Part shown: positions 1 to 10,235 of the stretch, piece after piece
Numbering within the stretch: the stretch's first letter is position 1
How the letters are laid out: each line of letters opens with the position of its first letter
Notes under the pieces: generated by a model
The model's input: only the letters and a program-made list of their open reading frames with translations
What the model was told of the DNA's origin: nothing
Database searches by the model: none
Origin: Pseudomonas segetis
Lineage (GTDB): Bacteria; Pseudomonadota; Gammaproteobacteria; Pseudomonadales; Pseudomonadaceae
Direction: 5' to 3'
NCBI RefSeq assembly: GCF_900188155.1
Contig: NZ_FZOG01000002.1
Coordinates: forward strand, 1,069,845-1,133,844
DNA: 64,000 nt
Position numbers and translations under genes: made by a program

Positions 1-64
1 GACTGTGTGAGCGAGCACTGCGGTCAAGCCCAACGACAGATTTGGTCAATTGCACGCAGGCAGC

Positions 65-110
65 CAGAGGTTAGGCTTGGGAAACCTCTGAAATGCTGCT
101 TTTCAGCAGC
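65..110. other. Two consecutive hairpins upstream of the thioesterase-like gene
   Basis: Arms CAGAGGTT (65-72) and AACCTCTG (83-90) pair perfectly across a 10-base loop. They are followed by GCTGCT (95-100) and AGCAGC (105-110) around a tttc loop. There is no long T run, so this could be the factor-dependent end of a gene lying left of the window, or leader structure of the gene at 137. The rest of 1-136 shows no gene. Confidence 0.4.
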
Positions 111-136
111 TTGTTCGTGCAACCAAGGGTCTACCT

Positions 137-580
137 ATGTCACTGCCGTTTGAAATAGCCCGCCAACTGACCGAAGAGCAAATTGCCTTTGTAAAGCGCA
201 GCGGCCTCAAAGCCCTGGTCCTCGAGCCTGGTTTTATCCGGCTGTGCATGCCCATGGCAGGCAATGAAAACCATATCGGCAGCATGTACGCCGGCGCGCT
301 GTTCACCCTTGCGGAAATCCCCGGTGGCGCGCTATTTCTCACGAGCTTTGATGTAAAGCGCTTCTATCCAATCGTCAAAGAAATGAACCTGCGCTTTCGA
401 CGCCCGGCCAAAGGTGATATCACTGTCGAGGCCCGTTTAAGTTCAAGCGAAATACAACAGCTGCAAGATGAAGCCCAACGCCAGGGAAAAGCCGAGTACC
501 GGCTGGAACTCCAGCTAAAGGACTCAAGCGGGGAAGTGGTCGCCGAAAGTTGTGGTCATTACCAGTTACGCATGCACTGA
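137..580 (+). CDS. Hotdog-fold thioesterase-like protein (YiiD C-terminal/DUF4442 type)
   Basis: This 147-residue soluble protein has the length and layout of a single hotdog-fold domain. The central helix region at residues 45-60 carries N-H-x-G-x-x-Y-x-G-A-L-F-T-L-A-E, the pattern that surrounds the active site in PaaI/YiiD-like acyl-CoA thioesterases. The second half (about 75-147) alternates strand-like segments ending in a G-H-Y motif. An AGGG sequence 9 bases before the ATG supports this start. No signal peptide or membrane segment is visible. The substrate cannot be read from the sequence. The gene stands alone upstream of the stress protein, as in other pseudomonads as far as I recall. 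Family assignment is fairly safe; catalytic activity is inferred. Confidence 0.8.
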   Translation: MSLPFEIARQLTEEQIAFVKRSGLKALVLEPGFIRLCMPMAGNENHIGSMYAGALFTLAEIPGGALFLTSFDVKRFYPIVKEMNLRFRRPAKGDITVEARLSSSEIQQLQDEAQRQGKAEYRLELQLKDSSGEVVAESCGHYQLRMH

Positions 581-753
581 CACATGACCTTGCTAAAGCT
601 CGCAAGACCAGCTAATTGATGGGTAACAATAAAGGAATCTCTGGAAAACGACTGCGCTTGATAGTACTGGGGTAGCCCGTGCAGGGGCAGGCCATGCTGC
701 GATAAATACGGCTCACAATCCTTGGGCTGGCTGAACTTCAGTTCGGCAGTCAT
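559..753 (-). CDS. Possible small hypothetical protein (64 aa)
   Basis: An open frame of 64 codons lies antisense to the gap between the thioesterase-like gene and the stress protein gene, overlapping the end of the former by 22 bases. Its composition is not obviously biased and it has an ATG start. I recognise no family, see no clear ribosome binding site and find no further support. It may be chance. If it is not real, 581-831 holds only the control region of the downstream stress gene. Confidence 0.2.
   Translation of the reverse strand: MTAELKFSQPKDCEPYLSQHGLPLHGLPQYYQAQSFSRDSFIVTHQLAGLASFSKVMCQCMRNW
616..629. promoter_or_regulatory. Candidate Anr/FNR-type box upstream of the universal stress gene
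   Basis: TTGATGGGTAACAA matches the Anr/FNR consensus TTGAT-N4-ATCAA at 9 of 10 defined positions. It lies about 210 bases before the ATG of the stress protein. Tandem Usp genes in Pseudomonas are commonly induced by Anr under low oxygen, so the site is plausible. A long leader would be needed, and the only weak -10 (GATAGT, 660-665) is not ideally spaced. Confidence 0.35.
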
Positions 754-831
754 TGGTCGTTGCGCCTCGTTCTATCTTCGTTCGTTACCTTTTCCAGAGA
801 GTCCAAGGCGTGTCGACCGGAGAAATCTTTA

Positions 832-1629
832 ATGACTGCACATATTCTCATTGCCCACGATTTAAGAGAAACCGCCGATCTCGCTTTGAGTAGGGCCGCT
901 CAACTGGCCACGCAACATAACGCCCGGCTTACCGTCCTGCACGTCCTTGATCCCGCACAAAGCAAGCAGCAACATGAAGCGGCCAAGCGCGCCCTGGATC
1001 ACAGCCTGAGTACACTCGCTCCGAAAACGGCGGCGCTGCGCATACTCAGCGGCAAGCCCTCGGAAATAGTCTTGCAGCAAATCAACGAACTTGGCTGCGA
1101 TCTACTGGTTCTCGGTGCCCACCACTCGCGCCATGATTATTTTTCCGGCACCAGCCTCGACCGCATAGCCCGGCGCAGCAATGTCCCAATGCTGATTGTG
1201 GCGCGTAATGATTTCAAGCCTTACAAGCGCGCGCTGGCCGCCATCGACTTCTCGGTTTGTGCCTGCTGTGCCCTCAGCAAAGCCTATGACCTGCTGCCCG
1301 ACTCGGCAGAGCTGCATGCCCTGCATGTGTTCGAGCCAGACAAGGGCAACGCCAAACAAAACGAGCTGCAACTGCAGACCCAGAGCGCATTGATCGATCA
1401 GTTAATGGAAGACGAAGCGCTCAAACTGCCACCAAATGGCCCAAAACTGAGCCATTCGGTGCAACAAGGAGGCATATTGAGAGCGCTGCAGGAACAGCTC
1501 AATAGCCGCCGAACAGAGCTGATGGTACTTGGCAGCCATGGACGCAGTGCGTTATCCCAAGCGCTGCTTGGTAGCCTTGCCCAGCATTTTCTGCATAAGG
1601 CACCCTGCGATATTTTTGTCGTGCGTTAG
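832..1629 (+). CDS. Tandem-domain universal stress protein
   Basis: A cytoplasmic 265-residue protein made of two UspA domains (about 1-135 and 140-265), the usual form of the anaerobiosis/stress Usp proteins in pseudomonads. The second domain has a complete nucleotide motif G234-2x-G237-9x-G247-S248. The matching place in the first domain reads G-A-H-H-...-G-T-S and lacks the second glycine, so only one domain may bind ATP. Translation could be extended upstream to 760, but the family begins at MTAHILIAHD, so I use the ATG at 832. The gene is monocistronic and ends at a bidirectional terminator shared with the convergent parA-like gene. Confidence 0.88.
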   Translation: MTAHILIAHDLRETADLALSRAAQLATQHNARLTVLHVLDPAQSKQQHEAAKRALDHSLSTLAPKTAALRILSGKPSEIVLQQINELGCDLLVLGAHHSRHDYFSGTSLDRIARRSNVPMLIVARNDFKPYKRALAAIDFSVCACCALSKAYDLLPDSAELHALHVFEPDKGNAKQNELQLQTQSALIDQLMEDEALKLPPNGPKLSHSVQQGGILRALQEQLNSRRTELMVLGSHGRSALSQALLGSLAQHFLHKAPCDIFVVR

Positions 1630-1646
1630 GCCTTTCCTAGCCATAA

Positions 1647-1669
1647 AAAAGCGCCTTCGAGGCGCTTTT
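1647..1669. terminator. Bidirectional intrinsic terminator
   Basis: Arms AAAAGCGCC (1647-1655) and GGCGCTTTT (1661-1669) pair perfectly over a 5-base loop, with A and T tracts on the outer ends. It lies between the convergent stress protein and ParA-like genes and can serve both. Confidence 0.85.
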
Positions 1670-1683
1670 GTTTAGCCGTCAAC

Positions 1684-2457
1684 TTAACCAGCGCTCTCAA
1701 GCAAATCGTGCAACTCGATAAACTGCTGAGTCAGCTTGTGCCGGGGTTCAAGGTAGACCAGCGGCATGCAGGCTTGATGCGACTCGCGCATTTTCACCGA
1801 ACTCATCAGGTTAATGGGGAGCACGGGCAGCCCCTCGGCAATCAATTCATCAAGCAATTGTTGGGGCAAGGTCGCGCGCGGCTGGAACTGATTGACCACG
1901 ATGCCCTCGACTTCCAGGCCCTCGTTGTGATCTTCCTTCAGCTCTTCAATCTCCTGCAACAAGCCATAAAGGGCATTACGGGAAAAGCTGTCGCAATCAA
2001 ACGGAATAAGCACGCGATCCGCCGCGATAAGTGCCGAAACCGTATAGAAATTCAAGGCCGGCGGAGTGTCGAGGTAGATCCGTTCGTAATCTTCGGACAG
2101 GTCCTCGAGCAGCTTTCGCAGCTTGTTGATCTTGTGCTTGGCCTCAAGCTTGGGCTGCAGGTCCGCAAGCTCAGCCGTGGCGGTGATTACATGCAGGTTG
2201 TCATATGGAGTTTCATAGATATCGACCTTACCTTTCTTGGCGAAAGGTCCCCCCGACAATGTTTGATTGAAGAACTCCGAGATACCCAATGGGATCTCTT
2301 CGCCAGTCAAACCCGTTAGGTAATGGGTCGAGTTGGCTTGCGAGTCAAGGTCAATCAGCAGTGTCCGATAGCCTTGCGAAGCGCTCACAGCCGCCAAATT
2401 GCAGGCAATGCTGGATTTACCGACACCACCCTTCTGGTTAAAGACCACACGCCGCAT
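1684..2457 (-). CDS. ParA/MinD-type ATPase without a ParB neighbour
   Basis: A 257-residue P-loop ATPase of the ParA/Soj family. It has the deviant Walker A K9-G-G-V-G-K14-S-S with both signature lysines, the switch motif I-D36-L-D38-S-Q, and a Walker B-like Y-L-D-T-P-P. Such proteins position cargo (chromosome, chemoreceptors, carboxysomes or flagella) by dynamic binding to DNA or membrane. The start [11 protein letters not shown] is chosen because GGGAG lies 8 bases before this ATG; an in-frame start at 2499 would add 14 poorly conserved residues. No parB or parS-like companion lies beside it, so it is not the main segregation ParA. Its cargo is unknown. Confidence 0.85.
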   Translation of the reverse strand: MRRVVFNQKGGVGKSSIACNLAAVSASQGYRTLLIDLDSQANSTHYLTGLTGEEIPLGISEFFNQTLSGGPFAKKGKVDIYETPYDNLHVITATAELADLQPKLEAKHKINKLRKLLEDLSEDYERIYLDTPPALNFYTVSALIAADRVLIPFDCDSFSRNALYGLLQEIEELKEDHNEGLEVEGIVVNQFQPRATLPQQLLDELIAEGLPVLPINLMSSVKMRESHQACMPLVYLEPRHKLTQQFIELHDLLESAG

Positions 2458-2723
2458 GTTAATTGCTCCCAATCCCTGAATAATCGTGAACACTAGCAAA
2501 AGTACATGACAAGGCTGATGTAACCTAGCACTTCAGCCTGCTGGCACAAAAGCACTAGTTTAGATATTAGTCAGCAAAATGTGAGGACTGGACTGATCAC
2601 GGCCAAGAAAACCGTAACAAAGAATCAGCAAGGAATACTTAACGAATGCCACGCAGGCGCGTTCGTCGCGGGCGTTGCACTCAAGGGCAAACTCGCGAAG
2701 ATCAAGTAAGTGGCGGCGCCAAG

Positions 2724-2750
2724 TTGCTGCGCGGCCAGGCCGCGCAGCAA
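2724..2750. repeat. Perfect 13-bp palindrome with a 1-base centre downstream of hemE
   Basis: TTGCTGCGCGGCC (2724-2736) and GGCCGCGCAGCAA (2738-2750) are exact reverse complements around a single A. The site lies 6 bases past the hemE stop codon and lacks a T run on the minus strand, so it is either a factor-assisted terminator or an mRNA 3'-end stabiliser. The rest of 2458-2756 shows no gene; it holds the parA-like leader and this structure. Confidence 0.6.
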
Positions 2751-2756
2751 TACAGC

Positions 2757-3824
2757 TTATTGGTGGTACTGCGCCGACAACTCGTGCACAGCTTCCAGAA
2801 AGGCGCCTGCGTGGGCAGGGTCGACTTCCGGAGTGATGCCATGACCAAGGTTGAAAACATGGCCTGTGCCGCTGCCGTAGCTGGCGAGAATACGTGCGAC
2901 CTCTTTACGGATCGCGTCAGGTTTGGCGTACAGCACGGTCGGGTCCATGTTGCCCTGTAGCGCAACCTGATGGCCCACACGATTGCGCGCCTCGCCAAGA
3001 TCGCAACTCCAGTCCAGGCCCAGCGCATCAGCACCAGTTGCAGCCATAGACTCCAGCCACAGGCCACCGTTCTTGGTGAACAGGATGACCGGGATCTTGC
3101 GCCCTTCATGCTCACGAATCAGACCGCTGACGATCTTGCGCATATAGGCCAGCGAAAATTCCTGATAGGCCGCAGATGACAGGTTGCCGCCCCAGGTATC
3201 AAAGATCTGCACCGCCTGGGCACCCGCCAGAATCTGCCCGTTGAGGTAAGCCGTGACGGACTGCGCCAGCTTATCCAGCAAGCTGTGCATGGCCTGCGGG
3301 TTGTCATACAGCATGGCCTTGGACTTGCGGAAATCCTTCGAGGAGCCGCCTTCAACCATATAGGTGGCCAAGGTCCAGGGGCTGCCCGAGAAGCCAATCA
3401 ACGGCACGCGACCATTAAGCTCGCGGCGGATGGTACGCACGGCATCCATCACATAACCCAGGTCTTTCTCCGGATCAGTTACCTGCAAGGCATCGACATC
3501 GGCGGCGCAGCTGATGACTTTCTTGAAGCGCGGGCCTTCGCCGGTTTCAAAGTACAGGCCCTGGCCCATCGCGTGCGGGATGGTCAGGATGTCAGAGAAC
3601 AGGATGGCGGCGTCCAGCTGTGGATAACGATCCAGCGGCTGCAAGGTGACTTCGCAGGCGAACTCGGGGTTCATCATCAAGCTCATGAAATCACCGGCCT
3701 TGGCCCGGCTTGCCCGGTATTCGGGCAAGTAGCGGCCAGCCTGGCGCATCATCCACACAGGGGTGACATCCACAGGCTGCTTGAGCAGGGCGCGCAGGAA
3801 ACGGTCGTTTTTCAAGGCAGTCAT
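2757..3824 (-). CDS. hemE: Uroporphyrinogen decarboxylase HemE
   Basis: Converts uroporphyrinogen III to coproporphyrinogen III by four decarboxylations in the cytoplasm, a step of heme and related tetrapyrrole synthesis. The 355-residue length is that of the family. The N-terminal signature [12 protein letters not shown] lies at residues 26-37. The F-S-D-I-L motif at 76-80 contains D78, equivalent to the essential aspartate 86 of the human enzyme. A longer frame reaches 3899, but the family starts at [10 protein letters not shown], so the ATG at 3824 is used. It follows gltBD on the same strand but is separated from gltD by a terminator, so it probably has its own promoter within 3825-3945. 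Confidence 0.97.
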   Translation of the reverse strand: MTALKNDRFLRALLKQPVDVTPVWMMRQAGRYLPEYRASRAKAGDFMSLMMNPEFACEVTLQPLDRYPQLDAAILFSDILTIPHAMGQGLYFETGEGPRFKKVISCAADVDALQVTDPEKDLGYVMDAVRTIRRELNGRVPLIGFSGSPWTLATYMVEGGSSKDFRKSKAMLYDNPQAMHSLLDKLAQSVTAYLNGQILAGAQAVQIFDTWGGNLSSAAYQEFSLAYMRKIVSGLIREHEGRKIPVILFTKNGGLWLESMAATGADALGLDWSCDLGEARNRVGHQVALQGNMDPTVLYAKPDAIRKEVARILASYGSGTGHVFNLGHGITPEVDPAHAGAFLEAVHELSAQYHQ

Positions 3825-3945
3825 GTTCAGAGTTCTCGGTAATTCATCAAATTCATTAGCTTTCACAGCCTGCGCGGGGACATTCACAACAGCCCGCAAT
3901 CGCCAGCAAGAGAAAAAAGTGCGGGTATTTTCGCAGACCGCAATG

Positions 3946-3975
3946 CAAAAGGCACGGCGAGTGCCGTGCCTTTTG
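3946..3975. terminator. Intrinsic terminator after gltD
   Basis: CAAAAGGCACGGC (3946-3958) pairs perfectly with GCCGTGCCTTTTG (3963-3975) over a 4-base loop. Read on the minus strand it follows gltD and ends in TTTT. Confidence 0.8.
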
Positions 3976-4022
3976 TCAATCGTGACGATTTGCCGCGTCT
4001 GGCCGGGCCTGCAATGACCTGA

Positions 4023-5519
<1,497 letters not shown>

Positions 5520-5543
5520 TCAGGTCAGGCGCTTGAAGCTGTG

Positions 5544-8500
5544 TTATTGCGGGTTAGCGCGCATGCTCGACAGCAAGGACTTGAGGCTCGCCGCCTTCGG
5601 CTTGACCAACCAGAACTTACGCAAGTAATCGTCCAGGTTTTCAAGCAGGTTAGCGCCCCACTCGCTGGCCGTTTCAGCCACGTACTCGGCCAGCACAGCT
5701 TGCAGATGGCTGCGATACGCCTCCATCGCTTCACTGTTGATGCGCTGGATTTCAACCAGCTCATGGTTGACCTTGTCGTAGAAGCTGTTGTCCAGGTCGA
5801 GCACATAGGCGAAACCGCCGGTCATGCCTGAGCCGAAGTTATAGCCCGTCTTGCCCAGCACACAGACGAAACCGCCGGTCATGTACTCGCAGCAATGGTC
5901 GCCCGTGCCCTCGACAACGGCATGGGCACCGGAGTTACGTACACCGAAACGCTCGCCGGCAGTGCCTGCGGCGAACAGCTTGCCGCCGGTTGCGCCGTAC
6001 AAGCAGGTGTTACCGATGATGGCGCTTTCCTGGGTTGCAAACGGACTGCCTTGCGGCGGCGTGATCACCAGCTTGCCGGCCGTCATGCCTTTACCGACGT
6101 AGTCGTTGGCATCGCCTTGCAGGTACATGTTCAAGCCGCCTGCGTTCCACACCCCGAAGCTCTGGCCAGCAGTGCCTTTGAAGCGGAAAGTGATAGGCGT
6201 CTTGACCATGCCCTGATTGCCATGCTTACGGGCAATCTCACCGGAAACACGGGCACCGATGGAGCGGTCGCAGTTGCAGATGTCGAGCTCGAACTCACCG
6301 CCACTGGCCGATTCGATAGCCGCCGAGGCCAACTCGACCATTTTCTCGGCAAGCAGGCCCTGGTCAAACGGCGGGTTGCGATCCACAGTGCAGAATTGCG
6401 GCTTGTCTGCCGGAATCAGGTCACTGCCCAGCAGCGGGCTGATATCCAGGTTGTTCTGCTTGGCCGTTTCGCCCGGCAGGATATCCAGCAAGTCGGTGCG
6501 ACCGATCAGTTCTTCCAGACTGGCCACACCAACCAACGCCAACCACTCACGGGTTTCTTCAGCGATGAACTTGAAGAAGTTCATGACCATTTCAACCGTG
6601 CCGATGAAGTGATCCTTGCGCAGCTTGTCGTTCTGGGTTGCCACGCCTGTAGCGCAGTTGTTGAGGTGGCAAATACGCAGGTATTTACAGCCCAGCGCAA
6701 CCATTGGCGCCGTACCAAAGCCGAAGCTTTCAGCGCCGAGAATTGCTGCCTTGATCACGTCGAGACCGGTTTTCAAGCCGCCGTCGGTCTGCACCCGAAC
6801 CTTGCCGCGCAGATCGTTGCCGCGCAGGGTTTGGTGAGTTTCAGCCAGCCCCAGTTCCCAGGGTGCCCCGGCATACTTGATCGAAGTCAGTGGCGAGGCA
6901 CCGGTACCGCCGTCGTAGCCGGAAATGGTGATCAGGTCTGCATAAGCCTTGGCCACACCCGCCGCGATAGTACCAACGCCAGCCTCGGCCACCAGCTTGA
7001 CCGAAACCAATGCCGATGGATTGACCTGCTTGAGGTCATAGATCAGCTGGGCCAAATCCTCGATCGAGTAGATATCGTGGTGCGGAGGTGGCGAAATCAG
7101 GGTGACGCCCGGCACTGCATAGCGCAGCCGTGCAATCAGGCCATTGACCTTGCCGCCCGGCAGTTGTCCGCCCTCGCCCGGCTTGGCGCCTTGGGCGACC
7201 TTGATCTGCAGCACTTCGGCATTGACCAGGTATTCCGGGGTAACCCCGAAGCGGCCGGTAGCCACCTGCTTGATCTTCGAGGTACGGATGGTGCCGTAAC
7301 GCGCCGGATCTTCACCGCCCTCACCCGAGTTGGAGCGCGCACCCAGGCGGTTCATCGCCTCGGCGATGGCTTCATGAGCTTCTGGCGACAATGCGCCCAG
7401 CGAAATCCCCGCCGAGTCAAAGCGCTTGAAGATCGATTCCAGCGGTTCAACCTGGTCAAGGCTCAATGGCTTGTCGGCCATTTTCAGCTTGAGCAGGTCG
7501 CGGATCATCGACACCGGACGCGTATCAACCAGTGCGCTGTATTCCTTGTACTTCTCGTAGCTGCCCTGCTGCACTGCAACCTGGAGGGTATTGACCACAT
7601 CTGGGTTATAGGCATGGTATTCGCCACCGTGCACAAACTTCAGCAAGCCACCCTGCTGGATCGGCTTGCGGTTGCTCCAGGCTTCCTGGGCCAACAGCTT
7701 CTGTTCGGCCTCGATATCGACAAAGCGCGCGCCCTTGATGCGACTGGCAACGCCGCGGAAGCTGAGGTTGACCACTTCATCGGACAAGCCAACCGCCTCA
7801 AACAACTGAGCACCGCGGTACGAGGCAATGGTCGAGATCCCCATCTTGGAGAGAATCTTCAACAGGCCTTTGGAAATGCCTTTGCGGTAATGCTTGAACA
7901 CTTCGTAAAGATCGCCCAGCACTTCACCGGTGCGGATCAGGTCACCCAGCACTTCGTAGGCCAGGAACGGATAGACCGCCGAGGCACCGAAGCCGAGCAA
8001 TACGGCGTAGTGATGCGGGTCACGCGCGGTGGCCGTTTCGACCAGGATATTACAATCGCAACGCAGGCCTTTCTCGGTCAGGCGGTGATGCACCGCGCCA
8101 ACCACCAAAGAGGCATGCGCCGGCAATTTGCCTGGCTCGATGTTACGGTCGCTGAGCACCAGCAAGACCTTGCCACCACGCACCGCCTCTTCTGCCTGGT
8201 CAGCCATATTGCTGACTGCAGCCTGCAAGCCGATGCTTTCGTCATAGTTCATGTCGATGAAGTGACGTTCGAAGCCCGGGCTGTCCAGGTTCATCAGCGT
8301 CCGCCACTTGGCTGGCGAGATCACTGGCGAGCTCAGGATCACGCGGGTTGCGTGCTCTGGCGACTCTTCGAAGATGTTGCGCTCGGCACCGAGGCAAATC
8401 TCCAGCGACATGACAATAGCTTCACGCAGCGGGTCGATCGGCGGGTTTGTCACCTGCGCGAACTGCTGGCGGAAATAGTCATAGGTCGAACGAACGCGCT

Positions 8501-9992
8501 GCGACAATACCGCCATTGGCGTGTCATCGCCCATGGAGCCGACGGCTTCCTGGCCTTGTTCGCCGAGCGGGCGCAGGACCTGGTCACGCTCCTCGAAAGT
8601 CACCTGGTACATCTTCATGTACTGCTTCAGGCGCTCTGGTGAGTAGAAATCCGAACCATGGTCGTGGTCGTCCATGGTCGCCTGCACACGCACGCCACTC
8701 TTACGCAACCATTGCTTGTATGGGTGACGTGACTTCAGGCGATTGTCGATGTCGTCGGCATTGAGCACCTGGCCGGTTTCGGTATCGACAGCCAGCACCT
8801 GGCCAGGGCCGACACGTCCTTTGGCGATCACATCTTCAGGTTTGTAATCCCAGACGCCAATTTCCGAGGCGAGGGTGATATAGCCATTGCTGGTGGTTAC
8901 CCAGCGAGCTGGGCGCAGACCGTTACGGTCAAGCAGGCACACCGCATAGCGGCCATCGGTCAGCACAACGCCGGCCGGACCATCCCAAGGCTCCATATGC
9001 ATGGAGTTGTACTCATAGAACGCGCGCAAATCGGCGTCCATGGTCTCAACGTTTTGCCAGGCAGGCGGAATGATCATGCGCACGCCACGGAACAGGTCGA
9101 TACCACCGGTGACCATCAACTCGAGCATGTTATCCATGCTCGATGAGTCCGAACCCACGCGATTGACCAATGGGCCCAGCTCGTCGAGGTCGGGAATCAG
9201 GCCATTGGCAAACTTGGTGCGACGCGCTTGCGCCCAGTTACGGTTGCCGGTAATGGTGTTGATTTCACCGTTATGCGCCAGGAAGCGGAACGGCTGCGCC
9301 AGAGGCCACTTTGGCAGGGTGTTGGTCGAGAAGCGCTGGTGGAAGACGCAAATGGCCGTCTGCAAGCGTTCATCACCCAGGTCCGGGTAGAACTGTTGCA
9401 AGTCAGCCGGCATCATCAGGCCTTTATAGATGATGGTCTTGTGCGAGAAGCTGCAGATGTAGTGCTCAGTGTCGTCGGCATTGGCGACCGAGGAGCGGCG
9501 GCGGGCACAGAACAGCTTGATCGCGAACTGCTGATCGCTAAGACCTTCACCACCAATGAACACCTGCTCGATCTGCGGCAAGCGCTCAAGCGCCAGTCGG
9601 CCCAGCACGCTGGTGTCGACCGGAACCTTGCGCCAGCCGATCAGACTCAGGCCTGCGGCCAGAATCTCTTTGTTCATGTTCTCGCGAGCAGCATCTGCCT
9701 TGGCCGGGTCCTGGTTTAAAAAAACCATGCCAACGGCATATTGCCCAGGCAACTCAACCGACAATTGCTCCTGGGCAATTGCCCGCAGGAACGCATCAGG
9801 CTTCTGCATCAGCAGACCACAGCCATCGCCAGTCTTACCGTCAGCGTTGATCCCACCACGGTGGGTCATGCATGTCAGGGCTTCGATAGCGGTCTGCAGC
9901 AGGTGATGGCTAGCCTCGCCCTGCATATGGGCAATCAGGCCGAAGCCGCAGTTATCCTTGAACTCATCAGGACGGTACAAACCTGCTTTCAT
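5544..9992 (-). CDS. gltB: Glutamate synthase (NADPH) large subunit GltB
   Basis: The large subunit of glutamate synthase, 1482 residues when started at [11 protein letters not shown]. It is a class II glutamine amidotransferase whose catalytic cysteine (Cys15, in N-C-G-F-G) must be exposed by removal of a short propeptide. The order is amidotransferase domain, central domain, FMN-binding synthase domain, and a C-terminal beta-helix rich in M-T-G-G repeats. The 3Fe-4S cluster cysteines are in [12 protein letters not shown]. Ammonia is channelled to 2-oxoglutarate and the iminoglutarate is reduced. The start is uncertain: GGAGG lies 7 bases before an in-frame GTG at 10004, which would add four residues, while the family convention is the ATG at 9992. 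A good sigma-70 promoter lies at 10105-10133. Confidence 0.96.
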   Translation of the reverse strand: MKAGLYRPDEFKDNCGFGLIAHMQGEASHHLLQTAIEALTCMTHRGGINADGKTGDGCGLLMQKPDAFLRAIAQEQLSVELPGQYAVGMVFLNQDPAKADAARENMNKEILAAGLSLIGWRKVPVDTSVLGRLALERLPQIEQVFIGGEGLSDQQFAIKLFCARRRSSVANADDTEHYICSFSHKTIIYKGLMMPADLQQFYPDLGDERLQTAICVFHQRFSTNTLPKWPLAQPFRFLAHNGEINTITGNRNWAQARRTKFANGLIPDLDELGPLVNRVGSDSSSMDNMLELMVTGGIDLFRGVRMIIPPAWQNVETMDADLRAFYEYNSMHMEPWDGPAGVVLTDGRYAVCLLDRNGLRPARWVTTSNGYITLASEIGVWDYKPEDVIAKGRVGPGQVLAVDTETGQVLNADDIDNRLKSRHPYKQWLRKSGVRVQATMDDHDHGSDFYSPERLKQYMKMYQVTFEERDQVLRPLGEQGQEAVGSMGDDTPMAVLSQRVRSTYDYFRQQFAQVTNPPIDPLREAIVMSLEICLGAERNIFEESPEHATRVILSSPVISPAKWRTLMNLDSPGFERHFIDMNYDESIGLQAAVSNMADQAEEAVRGGKVLLVLSDRNIEPGKLPAHASLVVGAVHHRLTEKGLRCDCNILVETATARDPHHYAVLLGFGASAVYPFLAYEVLGDLIRTGEVLGDLYEVFKHYRKGISKGLLKILSKMGISTIASYRGAQLFEAVGLSDEVVNLSFRGVASRIKGARFVDIEAEQKLLAQEAWSNRKPIQQGGLLKFVHGGEYHAYNPDVVNTLQVAVQQGSYEKYKEYSALVDTRPVSMIRDLLKLKMADKPLSLDQVEPLESIFKRFDSAGISLGALSPEAHEAIAEAMNRLGARSNSGEGGEDPARYGTIRTSKIKQVATGRFGVTPEYLVNAEVLQIKVAQGAKPGEGGQLPGGKVNGLIARLRYAVPGVTLISPPPHHDIYSIEDLAQLIYDLKQVNPSALVSVKLVAEAGVGTIAAGVAKAYADLITISGYDGGTGASPLTSIKYAGAPWELGLAETHQTLRGNDLRGKVRVQTDGGLKTGLDVIKAAILGAESFGFGTAPMVALGCKYLRICHLNNCATGVATQNDKLRKDHFIGTVEMVMNFFKFIAEETREWLALVGVASLEELIGRTDLLDILPGETAKQNNLDISPLLGSDLIPADKPQFCTVDRNPPFDQGLLAEKMVELASAAIESASGGEFELDICNCDRSIGARVSGEIARKHGNQGMVKTPITFRFKGTAGQSFGVWNAGGLNMYLQGDANDYVGKGMTAGKLVITPPQGSPFATQESAIIGNTCLYGATGGKLFAAGTAGERFGVRNSGAHAVVEGTGDHCCEYMTGGFVCVLGKTGYNFGSGMTGGFAYVLDLDNSFYDKVNHELVEIQRINSEAMEAYRSHLQAVLAEYVAETASEWGANLLENLDDYLRKFWLVKPKAASLKSLLSSMRANPQ

Positions 9993-10104
9993 AGGGACTC
10001 TCACCAGGCTGCCTCCTTTTTTAGGGAGGTAATTACTTTCTAATTCAACAACTTACCACGCACGCAGGGCACAGCCCCAACTTTGCGCAGGCAAAAGGGT
10101 GGTC

Positions 10105-10133
10105 ATTGTACATAGCAGATCGGATCGTCACAA
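10105..10133 (-). promoter_or_regulatory. Probable sigma-70 promoter of gltBD
   Basis: On the minus strand TTGTGA (10133-10128) and TACAAT (10110-10105) are separated by exactly 17 bases. The predicted start near 10098 leaves a leader of about 95-105 bases before gltB. The -35 overlaps an inverted repeat, TCGTCAC (10125-10131) and GTGACGA (10140-10146), which could be a regulator site. Confidence 0.5.
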
Positions 10134-10182
10134 ATTTTAGTGACGACCTAATGCAATCATATGTCGCGAAAACGATGTTTTA

Positions 10183-10214
10183 GACCAGACAGTCGTGCTA
10201 ACGACCATCTGGTC
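10183..10214 (-). terminator. Hairpin downstream of the DamX-like gene
   Basis: GACCAG (10183-10188) pairs with CTGGTC (10209-10214), and GTCGT (10192-10196) with ACGAC (10101-10105 of the same block, i.e. 10201-10205), over a gcta loop, with a 3-by-3 internal mismatch. On the minus strand it is followed by TAAAACATCGTTTT, a weak T-rich tail. It probably ends the pil-aro-damX transcript. Confidence 0.45.
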
Positions 10215-10235
10215 ATTTCAACCCAAGCCTTGGAA

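Noticed and set aside
5895..8642. 915-codon open frame antisense to gltB
   Set aside because: It mirrors the gltB reading frame, has no recognisable domain or ribosome binding site, and gltB motifs are unambiguous on the other strand. Long antisense frames are common in GC-rich genes.
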